Under the pieces are notes generated by a model. It saw only the letters and a program-made list of their open reading frames with translations. It searched no databases and was not told the origin of the DNA. DNA of 64,000 bases from Kyrpidia tusciae DSM 2912 (GTDB lineage: Bacteria; Bacillota; Bacilli; Kyrpidiales; Kyrpidiaceae), in contig NC_014098.1 in assembly GCF_000092905.1 (NCBI RefSeq), positions 558,001 to 622,000 on the forward strand, read 5' to 3'. This document shows, one piece after another, positions 1-12,717 of this stretch. Positions within the stretch are counted from its first letter, which is position 1, and the number at the start of each line of letters is the position of its first letter. The position numbers were made by a program, and so were the translations under genes.

Positions 1-1
1 G

Positions 2-1885
2 GTGGTGGTCGACGCGTTTACCGGGGGACCGTTCTGGTTCGATTTCCAATTGGCGGTGTGGCTGTGGTTGACGGTGGTGTTCTCCAATTTCGCAGAATCG
101 CTGGCCGAGGGGCGGGGGAAAGCGCAGGCGGCGGCGCTCCGGCGGACGCGGTCCGAGACCATGGCGAAAAAGATCGTCGGAGACCGGATCGAAACGGTGC
201 CGTCTACCGATCTTCGCAAAGGGGATATGGTCCTGGTGGAGGCCGGAGACATCATTCCCGGAGATGGAGAGGTGATCGAGGGTCTCGCTTCGGTGGATGA
301 AAGTGCAGTGACCGGGGAGTCGGCGCCGGTGATTCGCGAGTCCGGCGGGGACCGCAGTTCGGTGACCGGAGGAACTCGGGTGCTCTCCGACTGGATCCGC
401 GTAAAGATTACCGCAGACCCCGGAGAGACCTTCTTGGACCGGATGATTGGGTTGGTGGAAGGGGCCAAACGGCAAAAAACGCCCAACGAAATCGCCCTGA
501 CGATTTTGTTGGTGGGGCTCACGATCATCCTGCTGCTGTCCGTCACGACCTTGGCGCCCTTTGCGCGTTATTCCGGTGCCGTGCCGTCGATTCCGGTGCT
601 GGTGGCCCTGCTGGTCTGCCTGATTCCCACCACCATCGGAGGGCTGCTCAGCGCCATCGGCATCGCCGGGATGGACCGGTTGCTGCGGCGAAACGTCCTC
701 GCGATGTCGGGCCGGGCGGTGGAGGCGGCCGGGGACGTGGATGTCCTGTTGCTCGACAAGACCGGGACCATCACCTTGGGAAATCGCATGGCGACGGAGT
801 TGATCCCGGTCTCCGGGGTCACGCCGGACGAGTTGGCGGTGGCCGCCCATATGAGCTCCCAGGCGGACGAGACTCCCGAAGGCCGAAGCATCGTGCAGCT
901 GGTCAAAGAAAAATTCCAACTGAAAGATCGGGATCTACAGTCTCTGGGCGCGACTTTTGTTCCCTTCAGTGCCCACACCCGGATGAGCGGGGTGGACGTG
1001 GGCAACTGGAAGATTCGAAAAGGGGCCCCCGATGCGGTCACCCAGTGGGTGCGGGGACAAGGGGGTCAGGTGCCTTCCGAGGTGGATGGGATCGTCGAGA
1101 GGATCGCAAAACAAGGGGGAACGCCCCTTCTCGTGGCCATGGACGATCGGATCCTGGGTGTCATTTATTTGAAGGATATCGTCAAGGGCGGGATCAAAGA
1201 GCGGTTTGCGATGTTGCGCCAAATGGGCATCAAAACGGTGATGATCACCGGGGACAACCCCTTAACCGCCGCCGCCATCGCCGCCGAAGCCGGTGTGGAT
1301 GATTTTCTCGCCGAGGCGACGCCGGAGACCAAATTAGCCCGGATTCGGGAATACCAGTCCCAAGGGCAGTTGGTGGCCATGACCGGGGACGGCACCAACG
1401 ACGCTCCGGCCCTGGCTCAGGCGGATGTCGGGGTGGCGATGAACAGCGGGACCCAGGCGGCCAAGGAAGCCGGCAATATGGTGGATCTGGACAGTGATCC
1501 GACAAAACTAATCGATGTGGTGGAAATCGGCAAGCAGCTCCTGATCACCCGGGGCGCCCTGACCACCTTCAGCATCGCCAATGACGTCGCTAAATATTTT
1601 GCGATCATCCCGGCGATGTTCTCGGTGACCTATCCGCAATTGAACGTTCTGAACATCATGCACCTGTCTACGCCGCACAACGCCATCCTGACGGCGGTGG
1701 TGTTCAACGCCCTGATCATCATCGCTCTGGTGCCGCTGGCTCTGCGGGGGGTGCGGTACCGGCCGAGTGGGGCCAATGCCCTTTTGCGGCGCAATCTATG
1801 GATCTACGGAGTGGGCGGGTTGATCGTGCCCTTTGTCGGCATAAAGTTGCTGGACGTCCTGTTCTCGGCGATCGGGATCCGATGA
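2..1885 (+). CDS. kdpB: Potassium-transporting P-type ATPase subunit B (5' truncated)
   Basis: Catalytic subunit of the KdpFABC high-affinity K+ pump in the cytoplasmic membrane; it hydrolyses ATP through an aspartyl-phosphate to drive K+ uptake by KdpA. The visible 627 residues carry the actuator motif TGES, the phosphorylation motif DKTGT (Asp about residue 252 of the visible part), TGDN and the hinge motif GDGTNDAP, followed by C-terminal membrane helices. Family members are about 670-690 residues, so roughly 50 N-terminal residues, together with kdpA, lie outside the window; the true start is not visible. kdpC follows after 23 bases, as in typical kdp operons. Confidence 0.97.
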   Translation: MVVDAFTGGPFWFDFQLAVWLWLTVVFSNFAESLAEGRGKAQAAALRRTRSETMAKKIVGDRIETVPSTDLRKGDMVLVEAGDIIPGDGEVIEGLASVDESAVTGESAPVIRESGGDRSSVTGGTRVLSDWIRVKITADPGETFLDRMIGLVEGAKRQKTPNEIALTILLVGLTIILLLSVTTLAPFARYSGAVPSIPVLVALLVCLIPTTIGGLLSAIGIAGMDRLLRRNVLAMSGRAVEAAGDVDVLLLDKTGTITLGNRMATELIPVSGVTPDELAVAAHMSSQADETPEGRSIVQLVKEKFQLKDRDLQSLGATFVPFSAHTRMSGVDVGNWKIRKGAPDAVTQWVRGQGGQVPSEVDGIVERIAKQGGTPLLVAMDDRILGVIYLKDIVKGGIKERFAMLRQMGIKTVMITGDNPLTAAAIAAEAGVDDFLAEATPETKLARIREYQSQGQLVAMTGDGTNDAPALAQADVGVAMNSGTQAAKEAGNMVDLDSDPTKLIDVVEIGKQLLITRGALTTFSIANDVAKYFAIIPAMFSVTYPQLNVLNIMHLSTPHNAILTAVVFNALIIIALVPLALRGVRYRPSGANALLRRNLWIYGVGGLIVPFVGIKLLDVLFSAIGIR

Positions 1886-1908
1886 TAAAAGAAAGAGGAG
1901 TGACGGGC

Positions 1909-2487
1909 ATGGCGAGAACGTGGTGGACGGCGGTTCGCAGCGTTCTGGTCTTGACGGTTCTCACCGGGGTGGCGTACCCTCTGGTGGTGACGGGGCTGGC
2001 ACAGCTGCTTTTTCCCTGGCAAGCAAACGGATCTCTGGTCGAGTCCGGCGGCCGGGTGGTGGGTTCGGCGTTGATCGGGCAAACCTTTCAAGACCCGCGG
2101 TATTTTCACGGACGGCCTTCGGCGGCCGGTCAGGGGTATGACGCCGAATCGTCTTCGGGCTCCAATGCGGGCCCGACCAACCCCGATTATTTGAAAACGG
2201 TTCAGGAACGGGTGGATCAGGTGCGCCAAGAAAATGGCCTGCCTCCCGGGGCTCCGGTGCCGTCAGACCTGGTGACCGCTTCGGGCAGCGGGCTGGATCC
2301 GGATATCAGCCTCTCCGCTGCCCGGATTCAGATTCCCCGGGTGGCCGCGGCCAGGCACTTGTCGGTGCAGCAGGTGGAGCAAGTGGTTCAACAGCATGTT
2401 CGAGGGTTGCAGTGGGGATTGTTTGGGGGAGGTCCGCGGGTCAACGTATTGGAGTTGAATCTCGCCCTGGACCGGATGAGCGGTTGA
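1909..2487 (+). CDS. kdpC: Potassium-transporting ATPase subunit C
   Basis: KdpC is the single-span subunit that stabilises the KdpFABC complex and promotes ATP binding by KdpB. The 192-residue product has one N-terminal membrane helix (about residues 9-31) and conserved family segments DPRYFHGRPS and SGSNAGPTNP, with the C-terminal DPDIS block. Its length matches the family (about 190). An in-frame ATG at 1882 overlaps the kdpB stop, but the ATG at 1909 sits 8 bases after the strong site AAGAGGAG and gives the usual N-terminus, so it is preferred. kdpD follows after 15 bases. Confidence 0.95.
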   Translation: MARTWWTAVRSVLVLTVLTGVAYPLVVTGLAQLLFPWQANGSLVESGGRVVGSALIGQTFQDPRYFHGRPSAAGQGYDAESSSGSNAGPTNPDYLKTVQERVDQVRQENGLPPGAPVPSDLVTASGSGLDPDISLSAARIQIPRVAAARHLSVQQVEQVVQQHVRGLQWGLFGGGPRVNVLELNLALDRMSG

Positions 2488-2502
2488 TGTGAGGAGAGAA
2501 CC

Positions 2503-5220
2503 ATGACAAAGGATGAGAGGATCCCGCCCCGGCGCGATCCGGATGCCCTCCTGGCTGACCTGCGGGAAGAGGCCAGGCGGGGGAAGTTGACAGTGTTTCT
2601 TGGCGCCACGGCCGGTGTTGGGAAGACCTACGCGATGCTCGAAAGCGCTCACGAGCGGCTCCGTCAGGGCGTGGATGTGGTGGTGGGCTGGGTGGAAACC
2701 CACGGGAGACCGGAGACCGAGGCGCTGCTTCAAGGTCTCCCGGTGGTGCCCCCGAAGACACTGACCTACAAGAACCGGACCTTCCAAGAGATGGACTTGG
2801 AAGGGATCTTGGCGCGGCGCCCCAGCCTGGTCCTGGTGGACGAGTTGGCTCATACGAACATTCCGGGCTCGCGCCATGCCAAACGGTATTTGGATGTCGA
2901 AGAGCTTTTGGCTGCGGGCTTCGATGTCTTCACTACGGTGAACATTCAACACCTGGAAAGCCTCAACGACGTGGTGGCAAGAATCACCGGGGTCACGGTC
3001 AAAGAGACTGTTCCAGACCGCGTGTTGGAAACGGCCTATCAGGTCCAATTGGTGGATGTGCCTCCGGACGAACTGTTGCAGCGACTTCGGGAAGGGAAAG
3101 TCTACGTTCCTGAGGTCGCCCGCCAGGCAGCCCGGTCGTTTTTTCGCCCGGGGAACGTTCAAGCCCTTCGGGAACTGGCTCTAAGGTACACCGCCCAGAA
3201 GGTCGACCGCCAGGTCGAGGACTATATGCGCGCTCACGCCATCGACGGTCCTTGGCCGGCGGGGGAGCGAGTGATGGTTTGTATCAGCCCGAGCCCCTTC
3301 TCGGCTCAGCTTATCCGGGTGGGCCGAAGGATGGCGGCGGGTCTGAAAGCGCCGTGGTTGGTGGCCTACGTGGAATCCCCCAGCAAGCCGCCCGGTGACG
3401 CGGAACGGATTCGCGTATCGAAGTACCTTCGCCTCGCCGAGGAATTGGGAGCGGAGACGGCGGTGATGACCGCGGATCGGGTGGCCGAAGAGCTGGTAAA
3501 ACTGGCCAAGCGGCGCAATGTGACGCAAATCATCATTGGCAAGCCGCTCCATTCCCGATTGGAGGACTGGCTTCGCGGATCCCTGGTGGATCAGGTGATC
3601 CGCGGCAGTGAGGGGGTTCGCATTCACGTCATCCCCGGTAAACCGGGAAAGACGGCCATGGTGGCCACCCGCCGATGGCCCCGGCGGAGGACCGCGGCAA
3701 AGTCCCGGCCTTGGGGTCAGTACGGAATCGCCCTGGGTATGGTGATCGTATGGACGGTGGTTTTATATCTGGTTGAGCCCGTCCTCGGTCTGGTGAACGT
3801 GGCCCTCCTGTACCTGTTTCCGGTCCTTTTCAGCGCGGTGCGGTGGTCACTTGGCCCGGCCGCCGTCGCCGCGGTGGCCGGGGTGCTGGCTTTTGATTAT
3901 TTCTTTGTGCCGCCGACCTTCAGTTTTACCGTGGCGGATCTTCGATACGCCTTGACCTTTGCAGTGTTTCTCTCTGTGGCCGTCCTCACCGGTCGGTTGG
4001 CAACCGGGCTTCGTCAGCAGATTCGGACGATTCAACGCCGGGAAACCCAGACCGCGGCGTTATACGCCCTGAGCCGCCAAATGACCGCGGTGAGCGACCT
4101 GAATGCGATTGCCGAGAGTATTGTGGTGCATGTGGCGGAATCGGTGGATGGCGAGGTCGCACTGTTTTTGCCCGACGAGACGGGACATTTGGCGGTCCGG
4201 AGGTCGACGGGCTCAGGGGCCTGGCTGACAGGGGCCCAGGAGTTGGCCACAGCCCAGTGGGTGTTCCATCGGGGCGAGCCCGCGGGGCGGGGGACCCAGA
4301 CCTTGGCGGAGGCCGAGGCGCTCTATCTCCCGTTGCGGTTTGAACGCCGCGTCCTCGGCGTGTTGGCCGTGCGCCCCGGCAACCCCGGGGATATCGGGGA
4401 GATTCCCTCGGAGCAGCGGGAGTTGCTCCACGCCTTTGCCGGCTTGGCGGCGGCGGCAATCGCCCGGGTGCGCCTGGCGGAACAGGCGAAAGTGGCCGAA
4501 GTGGCTGCAGAATCGGAGCGCCTTCGCACGGCGCTGTTGAATTCGATCACCCACGATTTGCGCACCCCTCTCGCCTCGGTGATCGGATCGGTCACCAGCC
4601 TTCTTGAAGGCGACGAAATTTTTGACCCGAAAGATCGCCGGGAACTGTTGATGACGATTTATCAGGGCGCCCTGCGGATGAATCGCCTCATTGCCAATCT
4701 CCTGGACATGGCCCGGATTGAGAGCGGGATGATGCAACTCCACAAAAAATGGTGCGATCTGGAGGACGTGGTTGGGGTAGCCCTTGCTCAATCGGAAGAA
4801 TGGCTGCACAACCGGGAAGTGCACCTGAACATCCCCCGGGAGATGCCGATGGTTCTCGCGGATGACGTATTGCTTGAGCGGGTGATGGCGAATCTTCTCG
4901 GCAACGCGGTAAAATTCTCGCCGCCCGGCAGCCCCATCGAAGTGGCGGCGGAGGTGGAAGATGGCGCGGTCGAGGTGTCCGTGACGAACCGGGGGGCCCC
5001 CATTCCGGAAGAAGAGTTGGAGAAGGTGTTTGAAAAATTTTATCGCGCCCCCGGGGCCCACGTGCAACCCGGTACCGGACTGGGTCTTGCGATCTCCAAG
5101 GCCATCGTCGAGGCGCACGGGGGCTCGATTTGGGCGGAAAATATCCCTGGGGGCGTTCGGGTGGCATTTCGCCTTCCTGCGGATCGCCCACCCGAGCTGG
5201 CGAGAAGGGAGGAGACATAA
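2503..5220 (+). CDS. kdpD: Osmosensitive K+ channel sensor histidine kinase KdpD
   Basis: Membrane histidine kinase that phosphorylates KdpE when K+ is limiting, switching on kdp expression. At 905 residues it is full length. Order of domains: KdpD nucleotide-binding domain with Walker A GATAGVGKT (residues 34-42) and a VLVDELAHTN Walker-B-like segment near 110; a universal-stress-protein-like domain about 245-375; four membrane helices about 400-500; a GAF-like region; a dimerisation domain with phosphoacceptor His684 in THDLRTPL; and an ATPase domain with NLLGNAVKFSP and GTGLGLAISK. The SD GAGGAGAG lies just upstream of ATG 2503. kdpE starts two bases after its stop, so the pair is translationally coupled. 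Confidence 0.97.
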   Translation: MTKDERIPPRRDPDALLADLREEARRGKLTVFLGATAGVGKTYAMLESAHERLRQGVDVVVGWVETHGRPETEALLQGLPVVPPKTLTYKNRTFQEMDLEGILARRPSLVLVDELAHTNIPGSRHAKRYLDVEELLAAGFDVFTTVNIQHLESLNDVVARITGVTVKETVPDRVLETAYQVQLVDVPPDELLQRLREGKVYVPEVARQAARSFFRPGNVQALRELALRYTAQKVDRQVEDYMRAHAIDGPWPAGERVMVCISPSPFSAQLIRVGRRMAAGLKAPWLVAYVESPSKPPGDAERIRVSKYLRLAEELGAETAVMTADRVAEELVKLAKRRNVTQIIIGKPLHSRLEDWLRGSLVDQVIRGSEGVRIHVIPGKPGKTAMVATRRWPRRRTAAKSRPWGQYGIALGMVIVWTVVLYLVEPVLGLVNVALLYLFPVLFSAVRWSLGPAAVAAVAGVLAFDYFFVPPTFSFTVADLRYALTFAVFLSVAVLTGRLATGLRQQIRTIQRRETQTAALYALSRQMTAVSDLNAIAESIVVHVAESVDGEVALFLPDETGHLAVRRSTGSGAWLTGAQELATAQWVFHRGEPAGRGTQTLAEAEALYLPLRFERRVLGVLAVRPGNPGDIGEIPSEQRELLHAFAGLAAAAIARVRLAEQAKVAEVAAESERLRTALLNSITHDLRTPLASVIGSVTSLLEGDEIFDPKDRRELLMTIYQGALRMNRLIANLLDMARIESGMMQLHKKWCDLEDVVGVALAQSEEWLHNREVHLNIPREMPMVLADDVLLERVMANLLGNAVKFSPPGSPIEVAAEVEDGAVEVSVTNRGAPIPEEELEKVFEKFYRAPGAHVQPGTGLGLAISKAIVEAHGGSIWAENIPGGVRVAFRLPADRPPELARREET

Positions 5221-5222
5221 AG

Positions 5223-5933
5223 ATGGCCGGAGGGGCCCGGATTGTCATCGTGGACGACGAGCCGCAGATCCGTAAATTCCTTCGGGTTTCTCTGCGGGCC
5301 CATGGCTACGAGACCCTTGAGGCGGAAACCGGCGAGGATGGACTGCGCCAGGTGACCGCTGGCAAGCCGGACTTGGTGATTTTGGACTTGGGGCTGCCGG
5401 ATATGCGGGGAGCGGACGTTCTACGGGCGATTCGGGAGTGGTCGTCGGTTCCGGTGATCATCTTGTCCGTGCAGGAGCAGGAAGAAGAGAAGATCCGAGC
5501 GTTGGACGCCGGGGCGGACGATTATATCACAAAACCTTTCGGCATGGGCGAACTGCTCGCTCGGATCCGGGTGGCGCTGCGCCATTCGGCCAAGGCCAGC
5601 GGGGACCCGGTTATCAAATTGGGCACTCTGAGGATCGATCTCGGGACCCGGGAAGTGACTGTCGGGGGGCAGGCGGTAAAACTCACCCCTACCGAGTATG
5701 AACTGCTGAAAGCTTTGGCTTCCCACCCCGGTCGGGTGATGACCCACCGCCAACTGTTGAAGGCGGTATGGGGATCGGGCTATGAACAGGATATTCACTC
5801 CCTGCGGGTGTACATCGGCCAGTTGCGGCGCAAAATCGAAGAAGATCCGGCGCGTCCCCGGTGGATCGTTACCGAGCCCGGGGTGGGGTATCGTCTGCGC
5901 TTGCCTCACGAGGAGACATCGGTGGAAGAGTGA
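5223..5933 (+). CDS. kdpE: Response regulator KdpE (OmpR/PhoB type)
   Basis: Partner of KdpD; the phosphorylated form activates the kdp promoter. The 236-residue protein has a receiver domain (DD at 11-12, phosphoacceptor Asp55 in LVILDLGLPD, and the KPF motif) and a C-terminal winged helix (LTPTEYELLKALASHPGRVMT, then the recognition region SLRVYIGQLRRKIE). The ATG at 5223 follows the kdpD stop by two bases and has the SD GGGAGGAG. The reading frame continues upstream inside kdpD, but that extension has no family match. No clear terminator was seen immediately after the stop. Confidence 0.96.
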   Translation: MAGGARIVIVDDEPQIRKFLRVSLRAHGYETLEAETGEDGLRQVTAGKPDLVILDLGLPDMRGADVLRAIREWSSVPVIILSVQEQEEEKIRALDAGADDYITKPFGMGELLARIRVALRHSAKASGDPVIKLGTLRIDLGTREVTVGGQAVKLTPTEYELLKALASHPGRVMTHRQLLKAVWGSGYEQDIHSLRVYIGQLRRKIEEDPARPRWIVTEPGVGYRLRLPHEETSVEE

Positions 5934-5948
5934 ATGAGAGATCCAATC

Positions 5949-6149
5949 TCATCCATCCCAGGGGGGCCCCTCTTCTAAAGCGGACAAAGCTGCCTCCCGG
6001 TTTGGGTAGGCGTGGGGCAAAAAGTATCCGGTGGGATATCGTGGGCAGTTGGGGATGACGATGTGCCACCGCCCGGGCGCGGTTTGATGGATCGTGTATG
6101 GTAGGCCGTCGATTTCGCGATGGGGCAATCCGCGCAGCTCGATCCACAT
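5949..6149 (-). CDS. Small hypothetical protein (66 aa)
   Basis: Unrecognised short protein in the gap between kdpE and the Fe-S genes, transcribed towards kdpE. It is rich in aromatic residues, prolines and histidines (WIELRGLPHREIDGLPYTIHQ, then WHIVIPN and YPTGYFLPHAYP). A good SD (GGGGGAAGGA) lies 6 bases before the ATG at 6149. The frame stays open further upstream to 6242, but that part looks non-coding and has no SD. No signal peptide or membrane helix is visible. Function unknown; the real-gene call rests on the SD and a protein-like composition. Confidence 0.55.
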   Translation of the reverse strand: MWIELRGLPHREIDGLPYTIHQTAPGRWHIVIPNCPRYPTGYFLPHAYPNREAALSALEEGPPWDG

Positions 6150-6316
6150 CTCGATCCTTCCCCCTTTGGACGGAGCGTCGGACCCGTATATCGATTGTGC
6201 ACCGAGCAGGCGGGGTCTATGCGGGTTCGGGGAAAGCCTCAAAATGACAGGGACCGGGCCTGGGCCCGGTCATCCGCGTGAACGAAAGCAAGGGGGCGGT
6301 TCTCAATTCCCAGCGG

Positions 6317-6547
6317 TTAAATCCAGAAAAACGGGAATGGGGAGACGGAAGGGAGGACGATGGGCGGAAGAAAAATTCCAGCGCCGATCCAAGGCCAGGG
6401 TGCGGGGAACTGGCGGTTTTCGGCCGGATATGCGATATAGCTGGGATCGGCGGCCGGTTCGAAGGAGTCACCGCGAACTTCGGGATCCCTTCGGGGGCCA
6501 GGCGGCGCCATGTAGTAAAAGGGGTAGGACGGTGTTGATTCGGACAT
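6317..6547 (-). CDS. Small proline/aromatic-rich hypothetical protein (76 aa)
   Basis: Short protein very rich in Pro, Tyr, Phe and Ser, starting MSESTPSYPFYYMAPPGPRR and ending in a hydrophobic stretch that contains IFLPPIVLPSVSPFPFFW. The SD AAGGAGGG lies about 7 bases before the ATG at 6547; a second ATG at 6552 is in another frame and too close to the SD. Such composition is common among small spore or cell-surface proteins of Firmicutes, but there is no direct evidence for that role here. The longer overlapping frame at 6217-6552 is a shadow. Confidence 0.55.
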   Translation of the reverse strand: MSESTPSYPFYYMAPPGPRRDPEVRGDSFEPAADPSYIAYPAENRQFPAPWPWIGAGIFLPPIVLPSVSPFPFFWI

Positions 6548-6908
6548 GGCATTCCCTCCTTCTTCGGGTTCCCTTTAGCCTATGTCGGGACGGACGCTCG
6601 TCGTTCCGGGCCATGGCCCGGATTGCCCGGGGCGGATGACATTCCCGGATGTCCGTGCGTATGTTGGGGGTGAGCGGTCCTTTCGCGTTCAGGCAGGGAT
6701 ACAGTCGCGCGGGGGGATCGCCGAAAGAGGCGCCGTGTCGGCGCCTTTTTCACATCGCCAGTTCGGCCTCCAATCGTTGATCTTTACGCCATCAGCCAGG
6801 ATGTCGCATAATACCTATAACGGGTAAAGCCGAAGTCTTGGGCGGCAGGCCGAAGGACGGCGCTGCCCGGAGGAGAGCGCGGGAACCCGGCGAAAGGAGT
6901 GGCGGAGA
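6548..6908. other. Intergenic region upstream of sufT-like gene
   Basis: This 361-base gap holds the SD of the small minus-strand gene at its left end, a strong rho-independent terminator at 6728-6750 and the leader of the sufT-like gene at its right end (SD CGAAAGGAG at about 6892-6899). A possible weak promoter (TTTACG, 18 bases, CATAAT) lies around 6783-6812. No convincing coding sequence was found; a frame at 6582-6827 lacks an SD and has unlikely composition. Confidence 0.5.
6728..6750 (+). terminator. Orphan rho-independent terminator
   Basis: A perfect 7-bp stem (AGGCGCC / GGCGCCT) with a 5-base loop is followed directly by five T. It points along the plus strand, yet the nearest upstream plus-strand gene (kdpE) ends almost 800 bases away. 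It may end an unannotated small transcript or read-through from kdp. Confidence 0.75.
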
Positions 6909-7211
6909 ATGGCAACGGTGGACGAAGTGCGAGAGGTCTTGACCGAGGTATACGATCCCGAGTTGCAGATCGACATTGTCAACTTGGGTATGGTCTATGA
7001 TATCCAGGTGAACGGCGGGGACGTGCACGTCACCATGACCCTCACGGCCATGGGCTGCCCGATTTTTGATCTGTTGAAGCGACAGATCCAAGAAAGGGTT
7101 TCGGAGTTAGACGGCGTGGATAACGTGGACGTGGAGTTGACGTTCGATCCCCCCTGGTCTCCGGAAAAGATGTCGGAAGAAGCCAAGCTCGCCATGCGCT
7201 ACATGTTCTGA
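6909..7211 (+). CDS. sufT: MIP18/DUF59 family Fe-S assembly protein (SufT-like)
   Basis: Small cytosolic protein of the DUF59/MIP18 family, members of which help mature or transfer iron-sulfur clusters (SufT, and PaaD in another branch). The 100-residue protein shows the family pattern: N-terminal helix EVREVLTEVYDPE, DIVNLGMVYDI, TMTLTAMGCP with the conserved Cys, and a C-terminal LTFDPPWSPEKMSEEA. Its length is typical. The SD CGAAAGGAG precedes ATG 6909. It sits 156 bases before sufC, which supports a Fe-S role; the homologue in Bacillus is YitW. Confidence 0.9.
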   Translation: MATVDEVREVLTEVYDPELQIDIVNLGMVYDIQVNGGDVHVTMTLTAMGCPIFDLLKRQIQERVSELDGVDNVDVELTFDPPWSPEKMSEEAKLAMRYMF

Positions 7212-7244
7212 TCGCTTCTCCCGGTCTCTGCGGTGGCCCAGAGC

Positions 7245-7272
7245 TTGCATTCTGCGCGCGGTGTGGTATCCT
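7245..7272 (+). promoter_or_regulatory. Candidate sigma-A promoter of the suf operon
   Basis: TTGCAT and TATCCT separated by 16 bases lie about 95 bases upstream of the sufC start, in the gap after the sufT-like gene. This is a motif match only; the gap also contains the AT-rich sequence of the sufC leader. Confidence 0.4.
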
Positions 7273-7367
7273 GTAAAGCAAAAGGTGACTGTTTCAGTCA
7301 TGATTTGATGACGATTGGGCGATACGATAAAGGGTGGGGCACCTTTTTCAGATGAGGAGGACAGGGG

Positions 7368-8156
7368 ATGGCCAATCAGCCGTGGTTGAAAGTTGAACAA
7401 CTGCACGTCTCTGTGGAGGGCACGGAGATTCTCAAGGGTGTGGACCTGGAAGTGCGCGGGGGTGAAGTGCATGCCATCATGGGGCCAAACGGCACCGGCA
7501 AAAGCACCTTGGCCTCGGCACTGATGGGCCATCCAAAATATGAAGTCACCCAAGGGCGGGCATGGCTGGACGGTGAAGACCTCCTGGCGATGAAAGTTGA
7601 CGAACGAGCCCGAAAGGGACTGTTCCTCGCGATGCAATACCCCAGCGAGGTTCCGGGGGTGAGCAACGCGAATTTTCTCCGTTTGGCGCTCAACGCCCGA
7701 AGAGGTGAGGGGAACGAAATCCCGGTGCTCCGTTTTCACCGGGAACTGCAGAAACAGATGGCCGCTCTGGAGATGGATCCCTCCTTCGCAGAACGTTATT
7801 TAAACGAAGGGTTCTCCGGAGGCGAGAAGAAGCGGAACGAGATTCTTCAGATGGCGATGTTGAAGCCCCGAATCGCGATTCTCGATGAAATCGACTCGGG
7901 CTTGGACATCGACGCCTTGAAGATCGTGGCGAAAGGGGTCAACGACTTGCGGGGTCCCGAGCTCGGCGTGTTGATCATCACCCATTACCAGCGCCTGTTG
8001 CAATACATTGTCCCCGACCGGGTCCACGTGATGATGCAAGGGCGGATCGTCCGCTCGGGCGGCCGCGAGCTCGCTGAAGAATTAGAAGCCAAAGGATACG
8101 ATTGGCTCAAACAGGAGCTCGGCATCGAGGACCACACGGTGGCGTCTCAGTCGTGA
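7368..8156 (+). CDS. sufC: Fe-S cluster assembly ATPase SufC
   Basis: Soluble ABC-type ATPase that works with SufB and SufD as the SufBC2D scaffold for building Fe-S clusters. The 262 residues contain Walker [10 protein letters not shown], a Q-loop region, the signature [11 protein letters not shown] characteristic of SufC, Walker [15 protein letters not shown] and the switch His in IITHYQR. SD GAGGAGG lies 8 bases before ATG 7368. It is first in the order sufC-D-S-U-B, the typical Firmicute arrangement. Confidence 0.97.
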   Translation: MANQPWLKVEQLHVSVEGTEILKGVDLEVRGGEVHAIMGPNGTGKSTLASALMGHPKYEVTQGRAWLDGEDLLAMKVDERARKGLFLAMQYPSEVPGVSNANFLRLALNARRGEGNEIPVLRFHRELQKQMAALEMDPSFAERYLNEGFSGGEKKRNEILQMAMLKPRIAILDEIDSGLDIDALKIVAKGVNDLRGPELGVLIITHYQRLLQYIVPDRVHVMMQGRIVRSGGRELAEELEAKGYDWLKQELGIEDHTVASQS

Positions 8157-8175
8157 AGGGGGAGGGAATGGCGCA

Positions 8176-11181
<3,006 letters not shown>

Positions 11182-11220
11182 CACGTCCAATGAATCGATA
11201 ATATGCGGGGAGGGACTGAA

Positions 11221-12618
11221 ATGGCGAAGGTGATCCCGGAGCTTGAGGAGTACCAGTACGGATTTCGCGATCCGGACATCGCGGTGGTCAAGTTTCAGAA
11301 GGGCTTGAACCGCAAAGTGGTGGAAGAGCTGTCGATGATGAAAAATGAGCCGGGCTGGATGACCGACTTCCGCCTCCGGTCCCTGGAAATTTTCCTCTCA
11401 AAGCCCCTGCCGACCTGGGGTGGCGATCTGTCGGAACTCAATTTTGACGACATCACGTACTATGTAAAACCCACCGAGCGGCAGGGCAAGACCTGGGAGG
11501 ACGTACCCGAAGAGATCAAAACGACCTTCGACCGCCTGGGTATTCCCGAGGCGGAACGAAAGTTCCTGGCGGGGGTATCGGCCCAGTACGAATCTGAAGT
11601 CGTTTATCACAGCATCCAGAAGAATTTGGAGGAGCAGGGCGTCATCTTTACCGACACCGATACTGCCCTGCGGGAGTATCCCGAGCTGTTCAAAGAGTAT
11701 TTTGCCACGGTGGTGCCCCCCGAGGACAATAAGTTCGCGGCTCTGAACTCCGCGGTGTGGAGCGGCGGGAGCTTTATTTACGTCCCGAAAGGGGTGAAAT
11801 GCGATGTGCCCCTTCAGGCGTATTTCCGGATTAACTCCGAAAACATGGGGCAGTTCGAGCGGACGTTGATCATCGCCGACGAAGACAGTTTCGTGCATTA
11901 CGTCGAAGGGTGCACGGCGCCGATCTACAGCACCGATTCCCTGCACAGCGCGGTGGTGGAGATCATCGTGAAGGATCGGGCCCGGTGTCGGTACACCACG
12001 ATCCAGAACTGGGCGCCGAACATCTACAACCTGGTGACCAAGCGGGCGGTGGCTTACGCCGACGCCACGATGGAGTGGGTGGACGGCAACATCGGTTCGA
12101 AGCTGACCATGAAGTACCCGGCGGTCTATATGATGGGGCCCCGGGCCAAAGCGACGGTCCTTTCCATCGCGGTGGCGGGCAAGGGGCAGCACCAAGACGC
12201 CGGAGCCAAGGTGGTACACGCGGCACCGGACACCACCTCGACGATCATTTCGAAGTCGATCAGCAAACAGGGGGGGAAGACGACCTACCGGGGTTTGGCG
12301 CATTTTTCGCCCCGAGCCCAGGGGGCCAAAGCGAACATCAAGTGTGACACCCTCATCCTGGATGAAAACTCGACTTCCGATACCGTGCCGGTGAACGAGA
12401 TTTTGAATGATGATATCACGTTGGAACATGAGGCCACAGTTTCCCGGGTGAGTGAAGAGCAGCTTTTCTACCTGATGAGCCGGGGATTGAGCGAGGAAGA
12501 GGCCACCCGGATGATTGTGATGGGCTTCATCGAGCCCTTTACCCGGGAGCTGCCCATGGAGTACGCCGTCGAGATGAACCGGTTGATCAAGTTCGAAATG
12601 GAAGGCTCCATCGGCTGA
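11221..12618 (+). CDS. sufB: Fe-S cluster assembly protein SufB
   Basis: Core scaffold subunit of SufBC2D on which clusters form. The 465-residue product has the typical N-terminus ([13 protein letters not shown]) and the conserved core with [42 protein letters not shown] and the C-terminal [23 protein letters not shown]. The length matches the family (about 465). ATG 11221 follows SD GGGGAGGGA; upstream in-frame codons from 11203 lie inside the SD and are unlikely. A GC-rich stem-loop separates it from the Rieske gene. Confidence 0.97.
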   Translation: MAKVIPELEEYQYGFRDPDIAVVKFQKGLNRKVVEELSMMKNEPGWMTDFRLRSLEIFLSKPLPTWGGDLSELNFDDITYYVKPTERQGKTWEDVPEEIKTTFDRLGIPEAERKFLAGVSAQYESEVVYHSIQKNLEEQGVIFTDTDTALREYPELFKEYFATVVPPEDNKFAALNSAVWSGGSFIYVPKGVKCDVPLQAYFRINSENMGQFERTLIIADEDSFVHYVEGCTAPIYSTDSLHSAVVEIIVKDRARCRYTTIQNWAPNIYNLVTKRAVAYADATMEWVDGNIGSKLTMKYPAVYMMGPRAKATVLSIAVAGKGQHQDAGAKVVHAAPDTTSTIISKSISKQGGKTTYRGLAHFSPRAQGAKANIKCDTLILDENSTSDTVPVNEILNDDITLEHEATVSRVSEEQLFYLMSRGLSEEEATRMIVMGFIEPFTRELPMEYAVEMNRLIKFEMEGSIG

Positions 12619-12659
12619 TCCGGCGAAGGCCGAAACAGTGCGGGACCCGGGTGCCGACC

Positions 12660-12681
12660 GCGCCGCCGGGACCGGCGGCGG
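12660..12681 (+). other. GC-rich stem-loop between sufB and the Rieske gene
   Basis: CGCCGCCGG and CCGGCGGCG can pair around a short loop. There is no T-run, so it does not look like an intrinsic terminator; it could stabilise the 3' end of the suf mRNA or simply be fortuitous in GC-rich DNA. Confidence 0.3.
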
Positions 12682-12717
12682 AGGCCCGGGGTGGAGCTGG
12701 ACAAAGGAGTCGAAAAG

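Noticed and set aside
6582-6827. 81-codon plus-strand frame in the sufT upstream region
   Set aside because: It runs straight through a strong terminator, lacks an SD, and its composition is unlike a protein.
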